Part shown: piece after piece, positions 1-5,491 of the stretch
How the letters are laid out: every line of letters starts with the position of its first letter
How positions within the stretch are numbered: position 1 is the stretch's first letter
Source: Hyphomonas sp. UBA5111
Lineage (GTDB): Bacteria > Pseudomonadota > Alphaproteobacteria > Caulobacterales > Hyphomonadaceae
Direction of reading: 5' to 3'
Length of the DNA: 7,968 bases
NCBI GenBank assembly: GCA_002414505.1
Contig: DHZF01000034.1
Location: 13,627-21,594 of the forward strand
Notes under the pieces: generated by a model
Database searches by the model: none
The model's input: the letters and a program-made list of their open reading frames with translations, nothing else
Told to the model about the DNA's origin: nothing
Translations under genes and position numbers: made by a program

Positions 1-60
1 CCTGACATGCAGGACCGAATCGCGGCCTTTACGGGCAAGAGCAAGAAAGCGAAGACATGA
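1..60 (+). CDS. C-terminal end of an unidentified protein (partial)
   Basis: Frame 1 is open from the window edge and ends in TGA at 58-60, giving a 19-residue tail PDMQDRIAAFTGKSKKAKT. The stop overlaps the start codon of the next gene as ATGA, so the two are probably co-transcribed and translationally coupled. The lysine-rich end and the 'DMQDRIAAF' stretch are reminiscent of the C-terminus of crotonase/enoyl-CoA hydratase proteins, whose last helix often reads 'EGI.AF..KRKP'. This is too short to identify the protein, and the function is left open. Confidence 0.6.
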   Translation, partial: PDMQDRIAAFTGKSKKAKT

Positions 61-1127
61 GTGATTTCCTGATCCGCCGTGATGATTTGCGCGATACGCG
101 CTGGATACCCGCAGACCTGTCCGTTCTGGGTGACAATGCCGTTCGGCTCCAGGTCGACAAGTTCGCCCTGACGGCCAACAATGTCACCTACGCCACCTTT
201 GGCGAGCAGATGCAGTATTGGAATTTCTTCCCCACCTCCGATGCCAGCTTTGGCCGCGTGCCGGTTTGGGGCTTCGCCACAGTCATTGAATCCCATGTGG
301 ACTTCATCAATGAGGGGGATCGCTTCTATGGCTACCTCCCCATTTCCGAACATTTCGACGTCGAGCCGGTCAGCGTTGGCGCGCATGGCTTCCTAGATGG
401 CGCGGCCCACCGCCAGGGCCTGCCTCCGATCTACAACACCTACATCAACACTGCCGGTGACCCGTCCTATGATGCGGCGCTCGAAGACCAGCAAATGCTG
501 TTCCGTCCGCTCTTCACAACCGGCTGGATGATTGATGACTGCCTGATGGAGACCGGCGATCCGGTGCCGGAAACGGTCGTGATCTCGTCCGCCTCCTCGA
601 AAACCGCGATGGCGCTGGCGCATTGCCTGAAAATCCGCGGCGGTGTCGATACAGTCGCGCTGACCTCGCCCGGCAACAAGGACTTCCTCGAAAAGACCGG
701 CCTCTATGGCCGCGTCCGCACCTATGACGATGCCGACCGCCTGCACGCGCGGGGCCTGACGGCCTTTGTCGATTTCCTCGGCCGCCCGACCCTGACGGCC
801 GATGTTCATAATGCCCTCAAGGACCGGCTCGTGCGCAGCCTCGTCATCGGCGTGACCGATTGGGAAGGCGACCGTTCACCCATCGCCCTGCCGGACCCGC
901 AACCGGAATTCTTCTTCGTGCCGACCTATGCCGCCGACCGCGCAGCCACGCTGGGCGGGGCCGAAATCAATCGCCGGCTCGGCGCGGCGCTGAAAAGCTT
1001 CTATACCGCCTCGACCGACTTCGTGACGCCCCGCCATGCGAAAGGGCCGGAGGCCATCGCCAAGGCCTGGGCCCAGACGGTCGATGCCAAGGTCAGCCCG
1101 TCCGAAGGCCTGATCCTCTCGGTCTGA
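57..1127 (+). CDS. DUF2855 family protein, MDR-reductase-like
   Basis: A 356-residue protein that I recognise as DUF2855, a family without an established reaction. The N-terminal part (about residues 34-100) has the family signature LTANNVTYATFG followed by YWNFFP and VPVWGFATV, then GDRFYGYLP. This resembles the GroES-like half of medium-chain dehydrogenase/reductases but has no zinc-ligand cysteines. Residues 173-225 (VVISSASSKTAMALA, then ALTSPGNKDFL and a TYDD strand) look like the first beta-alpha-beta units of a Rossmann fold, but the glycine-rich GxGxxG turn is replaced by serines. NAD(P)H-linked reduction is therefore only an inference. It lies directly behind another gene with an ATGA overlap (57-60). 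The Shine-Dalgarno is weak, so coupling to the upstream gene probably drives its translation. No signal peptide is seen, so it should be cytoplasmic. Family assignment is confident; function is unknown. Confidence 0.9.
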   Translation: MSDFLIRRDDLRDTRWIPADLSVLGDNAVRLQVDKFALTANNVTYATFGEQMQYWNFFPTSDASFGRVPVWGFATVIESHVDFINEGDRFYGYLPISEHFDVEPVSVGAHGFLDGAAHRQGLPPIYNTYINTAGDPSYDAALEDQQMLFRPLFTTGWMIDDCLMETGDPVPETVVISSASSKTAMALAHCLKIRGGVDTVALTSPGNKDFLEKTGLYGRVRTYDDADRLHARGLTAFVDFLGRPTLTADVHNALKDRLVRSLVIGVTDWEGDRSPIALPDPQPEFFFVPTYAADRAATLGGAEINRRLGAALKSFYTASTDFVTPRHAKGPEAIAKAWAQTVDAKVSPSEGLILSV

Positions 1128-1140
1128 CCCCCAGAATGAC

Positions 1141-1172
1141 AAAAGCCCCCGCTGCGGCCAAACAGCGGGGGC
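1141..1172 (-). terminator. Intrinsic terminator of the OmpA lipoprotein gene
   Basis: A perfect 10-bp GC-rich stem (GCCCCCGCTG at 1145-1154 pairing with CAGCGGGGGC at 1163-1172) encloses an 8-nt loop. In the minus-strand transcript it is followed at once by TTTT (1144-1141). It starts 21 nt past the lipoprotein stop codon, the classical position for a Rho-independent terminator. On the plus strand the stem is followed by AGGTCGC with no T-run. It is therefore a good terminator only for the minus strand, although the hairpin may also slow transcripts arriving from the convergent DUF2855 gene. Confidence 0.88.
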
Positions 1173-1193
1173 AGGTCGCACACCTGGAACGCT

Positions 1194-2063
1194 CTAGCGG
1201 CGTTCCGAGACCAGAAATTCCATGCGGCGGTTCTTTGCCCAGGCTTCATAGGTTTCCGCCCGGTCCAGCGGACGGGACTCCCCATAGCCCTTCGCGATCA
1301 GCGCCTCGGCATCCACGCCACGCTCAATCATGTAGTCACGCACCGCGTCCGAGCGCTGTTGCGAGATGACTTCATTATACTGGTTCGAGCCGCGCGAATC
1401 CGTGTGGCCGCCAATCTCAATGGCATAGGCATCACACAGCAGCGCCACCCCGGTCAGCGCGTCCAGCAAGCGTTCGCTGGTCGGTGAGACGATGGCGAGA
1501 TTGCTCTGGAACATGATGGTGCGTCCGGCCATCGTGGTGTTGAAGGCGGTCTGGCACCGGCCCGCGCTGGCCTCACCATCGGTCAGAGTGGCCAGCGCTT
1601 CACCCACGCCCCGCTCGCCCTCTTCGACGGCAATCCCATCGACGACCAGCGTCACATCGGACGCGACCTCTTCATTCTCCTCAAGCGCCGTCTGCCCGAC
1701 CAGGAAACCCTGCTCCTTGGCCGCCGGGTCCGGGGCAAGCCCGGTCACCACAGCCACGGGCCCGCTGACATGCAGGCCCATCCACGGAAAGCCCGCATCC
1801 GGGAAGGTGCGCTCCAGCTCGGTCACCCAGGCGGCACTGGCAGGGCGCGTATCAGCCCTCGCAGGAAGGGCCGGTGGCGGCGCGCTGGACACGACAAAAC
1901 TCGTCCCGTCCCAGTAATAATCGCCCTCGGCGAGTTGCACGCACTGGACCTGGTCATTCGTTGCCGCCTTGGCCGGGGCGTCGGCTGTCTCGCCACCACA
2001 GGCCGCCACGCCGAACAGCGCAGCCCCTGCAAGGGAACAGGCAAGAAATCGATCAGGTCTCAT
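1194..2063 (-). CDS. OmpA-family outer-membrane lipoprotein (BON-like region plus OmpA domain)
   Basis: With the ATG at 2063 the product is 289 residues. It begins with a lipoprotein signal peptide (R2, R5, a short hydrophobic stretch, lipobox VAAC with the lipidated Cys at 22). A linker and a BON-like segment follow (about residues 90-150, including VSGPVAVVTGLAPD). The C-terminal OmpA/MotB-like peptidoglycan-binding domain spans about 175-289. Its motif GHTDSRGSNQYN..ISQQR carries the Asp (222) and Arg (237) expected to hold diaminopimelate, and NRRMEF closes the fold. Cys170 and Cys210 sit where related proteins often have a pair, so a disulfide is possible. The expected role is to tether the outer membrane to peptidoglycan. 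An alternative GTG start at 2072 adds three residues (M-S-C). The gene has its own promoter candidate and terminator and is separated by 130 bp from the operon upstream. Confidence 0.93.
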   Translation of the reverse strand: MRPDRFLACSLAGAALFGVAACGGETADAPAKAATNDQVQCVQLAEGDYYWDGTSFVVSSAPPPALPARADTRPASAAWVTELERTFPDAGFPWMGLHVSGPVAVVTGLAPDPAAKEQGFLVGQTALEENEEVASDVTLVVDGIAVEEGERGVGEALATLTDGEASAGRCQTAFNTTMAGRTIMFQSNLAIVSPTSERLLDALTGVALLCDAYAIEIGGHTDSRGSNQYNEVISQQRSDAVRDYMIERGVDAEALIAKGYGESRPLDRAETYEAWAKNRRMEFLVSERR

Positions 2064-2065
2064 AC

Positions 2066-2091
2066 AACTCACTCTGGTAACTCACTCTGGT
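2066..2091 (-). repeat. 13-bp perfect tandem duplication over the ribosome-binding site of the lipoprotein gene
   Basis: The 13-mer AACTCACTCTGGT (plus strand) occurs twice back to back at 2066-2078 and 2079-2091. Read on the minus strand, each copy carries the purine-rich AGAGTGAG just before the lipoprotein start. The proximal copy lies 4 nt from the ATG at 2063. The distal copy lies 8 nt from the alternative GTG at 2072, which is itself inside the proximal copy. The unit is not a multiple of codons in the leader, so gain or loss would change only the leader and the choice of start. Confidence 0.85.
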
Positions 2092-2121
2092 CTTGCGACG
2101 GTCCCGCCCCGCATGAATAGG

Positions 2122-2146
2122 CAATTCGCCAAGTCTCCGGCGATTG
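2122..2146. promoter_or_regulatory. Imperfect inverted repeat around the presumed -10 of the lipoprotein gene
   Basis: CAATTCGCC (2122-2130) and GGCGATTG (2139-2146) are inverted copies apart from one extra T in the left arm, with an 8-nt centre. The centre contains the hexamer proposed as the -10 element. Such a position suits a repressor operator or, if transcribed, a small leader hairpin. No regulator for it is visible in the window. The arms may also be chance in a GC-rich leader. Confidence 0.35.
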
Positions 2147-2160
2147 ACGGGGATTGTCAA
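2132..2160 (-). promoter_or_regulatory. Sigma-70-type promoter candidate for the OmpA lipoprotein gene
   Basis: On the minus strand a perfect consensus -35 TTGACA (2160-2155) is followed after 17 nt by GAGACT (2137-2132), which matches three of six bases of TATAAT. A weak -10 is common in alphaproteobacterial promoters. Transcription would begin near 2125 and give a leader of roughly 60 nt. The -35 shares its first two Ts with the run behind the upstream operon's terminator hairpin. Confidence 0.5.
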
Positions 2161-2183
2161 AACGCTTCGCGGCTCAGGCGAAG
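2159..2183 (-). terminator. Candidate intrinsic terminator of the five-gene operon
   Basis: On the minus strand CTTCGC (2183-2178) and GCGAAG (2170-2165) form a 6-bp stem with a 7-nt loop, followed by CG and then TTTT (2162-2159). It starts 10-11 nt after the amidohydrolase stop codon, where a terminator is expected. The stem is short and the T-run begins two bases away from it, so termination may be partial and some read-through into the lipoprotein gene is possible. Confidence 0.5.
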
Positions 2184-2193
2184 TCCGGCCGGC

Positions 2194-3486
2194 TCACTGC
2201 GCCTGCTTGTAGACCGTTCCGCCCTTCATCACGAAATCCACATCCTGCAATTCGGTGATGTCCTGCAACGGGTCACCCATGACCGCAATGATGTCGGCAT
2301 GCTTGCCCGCCGTGATCGTGCCGATTACGTCCGCCATCTCGACATGTTCGGAGGCCACCACGGTCGCTGCGCGGATGGCCTCTTCCGGCGTGAACCCCGC
2401 CTCCACCATCAGCGCGAATTCCTGCGCATTATCGCCATGCTTGGACACGCCCGTATCCGTGCCGAAAGCCACCGTGACCCCGCCCTCATGCGCACGGCGC
2501 AGCATGTCGAGCATCAGCGGTCCGACGACCGCCGCCTTCTCGCGGCTCGGTGCCGGCAGCCAGGGCTCGTTCACCCAGCCCGTCACCGTCGCCCCGGCCA
2601 GCACCGTCGGCACCAGCACCGCGTCATGTTCCTTGAACAGGGCAATGGTTTCATCATCGGTATAAGTGCCGTGCTCGATGGAATCGATGCCGGCCTTCAG
2701 CGCCGACACGATGCCGCCCTTGCCATGCGCATGCCCGGTTACCTTCCGGCCCATCGAATGCGCCGTTTCAATGATCGCGACCAATTCATCATCCGTAAAC
2801 TGCTGTTCCAGTCCGGCGCGCGTGTTTGACAGGACACCACCCGTCGCCGTGATCTTGATGACGTCCGCGCCTTCCTTGATCTGCTGGCGCACGGCCCGGC
2901 GGCAATCATCCGCGCCATTGCAGATATTCTTGCCGGTGAACATCGCCATCACAGCTGGCGAATAGCCATTGATATCGCCATGACCGCCGGTCACGCTGAT
3001 CGCCTGGCCAGCGGCCCGGATACGCGGCCCTGGCACATTGCCTTTGGCAATCGCATCGCGCAGGCCGAAGATCGCATCATTCGCCGCGCCGACATCCTGC
3101 ACCGTGGTAAAGCCGGTCAGCAGCGTCTTGTAGGCAAAGCCCGCGCCATCGAAGGCCGCATCCACATCCGTATCCTCGAACGCCTTGATCCGTTCGTTCG
3201 GTCCGTTCTCGCCGGTGATGTGAACATGGCTGTCGATCAGGCCCGGCAGGACATAGGCCTCCTTCAGATCAATCAGCTCGGCGCCGCGCGGCGCGCGCTT
3301 GTAGCCCGCTTCGATCGAGATGATCTCGCCATCCTCGACCGTGATGGTCTGGCGCGTCAGGTAGCCTTCGCCCGGCTCTGCCAGCACATGCCCCGCATGG
3401 ATCAGCGTCGTTTCGGCCATTGCCGCGCCGCTCATCACGGTCGCCAGCGCCGCGCTCGCGGCCAGTTTGGTCATCATCGAAGTCAT
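2194..3486 (-). CDS. Exported metal-dependent amidohydrolase (imidazolonepropionase-like / Xaa-Pro dipeptidase-like)
   Basis: The chosen ATG (3486) gives 430 residues. It has a GGAGG ribosome-binding site 8 nt upstream, while the earlier in-frame ATG at 3501 has none and would put a non-signal stretch in front of a clear signal peptide. Residues 1-24 form an export signal ending AMA, with cleavage likely before ET. The amidohydrolase-superfamily metal site is intact: HVH at 87/89, Lys211 in VIKITATGG (probably carboxylated, bridging two metals), His252/254 in GHAHG, His272 in SIEHGT and Asp344 in AFGTDTG. Characterised relatives in this branch hydrolyse dipeptides with C-terminal Arg/Lys/Pro, organophosphates or N-acyl amides, so a hydrolase of an amide or ester in the periplasm is a fair inference. 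The substrate is not readable. It is the last gene of the operon, 14 bp after the alcohol dehydrogenase stop. Confidence 0.92.
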   Translation of the reverse strand: MTSMMTKLAASAALATVMSGAAMAETTLIHAGHVLAEPGEGYLTRQTITVEDGEIISIEAGYKRAPRGAELIDLKEAYVLPGLIDSHVHITGENGPNERIKAFEDTDVDAAFDGAGFAYKTLLTGFTTVQDVGAANDAIFGLRDAIAKGNVPGPRIRAAGQAISVTGGHGDINGYSPAVMAMFTGKNICNGADDCRRAVRQQIKEGADVIKITATGGVLSNTRAGLEQQFTDDELVAIIETAHSMGRKVTGHAHGKGGIVSALKAGIDSIEHGTYTDDETIALFKEHDAVLVPTVLAGATVTGWVNEPWLPAPSREKAAVVGPLMLDMLRRAHEGGVTVAFGTDTGVSKHGDNAQEFALMVEAGFTPEEAIRAATVVASEHVEMADVIGTITAGKHADIIAVMGDPLQDITELQDVDFVMKGGTVYKQAQ

Positions 3487-3494
3487 CAGGTCAG

Positions 3495-3499
3495 CCTCC
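3495..3499 (-). promoter_or_regulatory. Ribosome-binding site that decides the amidohydrolase start
   Basis: GGAGG on the minus strand lies 8 nt before the ATG at 3486 and begins at the third base of the competing ATG at 3501. A ribosome using GGAGG can start only at 3486. This supports the shorter protein with the signal peptide right at the N-terminus. Confidence 0.75.
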
Positions 3500-3500
3500 A

Positions 3501-4538
3501 TCAGGGTGTCAGGATCATTTTCATTGCGCCATTCTCGCGCGCGTCAAACATGCGGTACGCCTCTGCCCCCTCTGACAGGGGCATATGGTGAGTAATGGTG
3601 CGTTCCGGGGTCAGCTTGCCCGCCTGCACCAGAGGAATCAATTCCGGCCAATGCTGCGGCACCGAACAGGTGCCCGTCCGGAAGGTCAGATTCTTGATAA
3701 AGGCGAGCGCCATCGGGAATTTGAAATCCATCGTCTGGTTCACGCCGATGCAAGAAACCGTGCCCGCCGCCTTGGCCAGTTTCAGCGACAGATGGATCGC
3801 CGGGTCTGCCCCGACGCATTCCACGACGCTGTCACACATCCGGCCTTTGGTCTGTTCCGCGATCACGGCCTTGGCCTCGCCTGCATCCAGCGCAATCGCG
3901 CCCATCGCCTCGGCCATGGCGCGCCGCTCCGGCACGAGGTCGATCGCGTAGACTTTCGCCGCGCCCATCAGGAATGCGCCCTCCACGGCCATCAGGCCAA
4001 TCGGGCCGCACCCAACCACGGCGACCGTCGCGCCGGGATGAATGTCCGCGCCCTTCAGGCCATGCCACGCTGTCGGCAAATTGTCCGTCAGCAGAACGGC
4101 CTGGTCATCGCTGATCCCGTCCGGAATGCGCGCCAGCCCGAAATCCGCGGCCGGCACCATGGCATATTCGGCCTGAACGCCCTGAAGGCCGGGGCCGAGC
4201 CCATAGCAACGCCCGCCATGCGTATCGCATTCATTCATGTTGCCGGACATGCAGGGCACGCACGCGCCGCAGCCCACGGCGGCCGAGATCATCACCCGGT
4301 CGCCTGCGCGGAACCGCGACACGCCGCTGCCCGTCTCGACAATCTCGCCGACAGCTTCATGCCCGACGCAATAGCCGGTTTCCTCGCTGAAGCCGTGCCC
4401 CTGATAGATGTGCAGGTCCGACCCGCAAATGCCGCACGCCGTCATCTTCACAATGGCGCTGCGCGTGTCTTCCGGCTTCAGCTCAGGCGCCTCGCCATAG
4501 GCGATGTCGCGCGTACCCTGATACAGCAATCCCTTCAT
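3501..4538 (-). CDS. Zinc-dependent, NAD-linked medium-chain alcohol dehydrogenase
   Basis: A full-length (345-residue) medium-chain dehydrogenase/reductase that oxidises an alcohol or reduces a carbonyl with NAD(P). Catalytic-zinc ligands are visible as Cys38 (CGICGSD), His60-Glu61 (GHE) and Asp152 (LLTDNLPTAWHG). Structural-zinc cysteines are Cys90, Cys93, Cys96 and Cys104. The Rossmann turn is GCGPIG at 176-181. Asp200 at the end of the next strand (VYAID) points to NAD rather than NADP. The overall pattern is that of the threonine-dehydrogenase/secondary-alcohol-dehydrogenase-like group; the substrate is unknown. Its ribosome-binding site GAGGAG (4550-4545) overlaps the stop codon of the hotdog gene 10 bp upstream, so translation is probably coupled. 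No export signal, so it is cytoplasmic, unlike the amidohydrolase behind it. Confidence 0.94.
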   Translation of the reverse strand: MKGLLYQGTRDIAYGEAPELKPEDTRSAIVKMTACGICGSDLHIYQGHGFSEETGYCVGHEAVGEIVETGSGVSRFRAGDRVMISAAVGCGACVPCMSGNMNECDTHGGRCYGLGPGLQGVQAEYAMVPAADFGLARIPDGISDDQAVLLTDNLPTAWHGLKGADIHPGATVAVVGCGPIGLMAVEGAFLMGAAKVYAIDLVPERRAMAEAMGAIALDAGEAKAVIAEQTKGRMCDSVVECVGADPAIHLSLKLAKAAGTVSCIGVNQTMDFKFPMALAFIKNLTFRTGTCSVPQHWPELIPLVQAGKLTPERTITHHMPLSEGAEAYRMFDARENGAMKMILTP

Positions 4539-4548
4539 GCGATTCTCC

Positions 4549-5460
4549 TCAGGCCGGCAGCCGGTCGGCAGGATAATGCGGATAGCTCGCTTTCATCACG
4601 CCATGATTCAGCAGCATCTCGGCGACCTGCTTTTCGCCCGCAGCATCGAAGAAGCGCGTGCGGACCCAGTAATTCTCTACCCGGCGGCTTTCCGACAGCG
4701 CCACGACTTCCCGGCGCAACACATAGGTTTCGCCGACCAGCAAAGGCCCCTCAATCATGCGGATTTCCAGATCGGCAAACAGGCCAATCGCCGGCTGCTT
4801 GACGCCAAATGCGGAATTCCGGTTGGAGTAATTGCCCAGCACACTGACCATCTCCAGCGGCACGATGGGCTTGCCCCACTTGCCTGCCGATCCGTCAGAA
4901 TAGACATGCATCGGCTCGGTAATGACCTTCAGCTTGTCGGCCAGCGAGAAGGGATAAAGATTTCCCATATGCTGGTCCGGGCCCATCGTTACCACTTCAT
5001 CCGCCGCGCCGGTCATGCCGACATGCAGATCCGCGAGGATCACGAGATCGCCTGCCGGGCGCAGCTTCGCCATGCGCGCCTCCAGCAAGGTCTCGCCATG
5101 ATCCGGCCCGATGGAGGCGCTCGCCTCCAGCACCGGCGTGCCATCCTCCTTGAAGGCCCGGCACATTGTCCGCGTCTCGCCGGCGGCCGGCCGGTCAACT
5201 TCGACCCGCACCTTCTCGCCCTCGAACACCATGTTCAGGAAGTGGCTGGAGAAACAGCCCCGCTCGAACCAGGCATGGCCCCAGATCTCTGCCAGGTACG
5301 GCACGAATTGCGAGAAATGCGTCGGGCCCTCGATTGGCCCCGCCTTGATGCCCAGCCGTTCGGCTTCGGAATCATCATGCAGGCTCTTGTGTCCGCCATA
5401 GGATTGCTCTTGCAGCATCTGGGCGGGCGCGCGCAGCGGCCCCTTGAGCGTCTCGGTCAT
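4549..5460 (-). CDS. Double-hotdog, MaoC-like protein of unknown activity
   Basis: A 303-residue protein without signal peptide or membrane segment. I read two hotdog-like halves. The first spans about residues 15-120 (long helix region EGPTHFSQFVPYLAEIWG, then GEKVRVEV strands). The second spans about 190-290 (WGKPIVPLEMVSVLG, then LEIRMIEGPLLVGETYVLRREVV-type strands). Residues 22-28, GGHKSLH, sit where (R)-specific enoyl-CoA hydratases carry GDxNPIH: the final His is kept, but the Asp and Asn are replaced by His and Ser. The surrounding pattern H-D-D-S-E-A..LG...GPI.G matches the MaoC layout. A hydratase, thioesterase or non-catalytic acyl-thioester binder are all possible. AGGGAGAG stands 7 nt before the ATG at 5460. 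The gene follows the MFS transporter by 31 bp and precedes the alcohol dehydrogenase by 10 bp. Confidence 0.7.
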   Translation of the reverse strand: MTETLKGPLRAPAQMLQEQSYGGHKSLHDDSEAERLGIKAGPIEGPTHFSQFVPYLAEIWGHAWFERGCFSSHFLNMVFEGEKVRVEVDRPAAGETRTMCRAFKEDGTPVLEASASIGPDHGETLLEARMAKLRPAGDLVILADLHVGMTGAADEVVTMGPDQHMGNLYPFSLADKLKVITEPMHVYSDGSAGKWGKPIVPLEMVSVLGNYSNRNSAFGVKQPAIGLFADLEIRMIEGPLLVGETYVLRREVVALSESRRVENYWVRTRFFDAAGEKQVAEMLLNHGVMKASYPHYPADRLPA

Positions 5461-5491
5461 TGTCGGTCTCTCCCTCGTCAGTCTCGGTCTC

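Noticed and set aside
1969..2829. A 286-codon plus-strand frame spanning the lipoprotein N-terminus, the intergenic gap and the amidohydrolase end
   Set aside because: It runs through a terminator, a promoter and a tandem repeat, and is antisense to two well-supported genes.
3281..3294. Perfect 14-bp palindrome GCGCCGCGCGGCGC
   Set aside because: It lies inside the amidohydrolase coding region, encodes an ordinary Ala-Pro-Arg-Gly stretch, and is explained by local GC-only composition.
3585..4802. A 405-codon open frame on the plus strand, antisense to the alcohol dehydrogenase
   Set aside because: It is rich in Arg, His and Ala with no recognisable motif. The opposite strand encodes a textbook dehydrogenase with all its zinc ligands. 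Long antisense frames are expected where third positions are mostly G/C.
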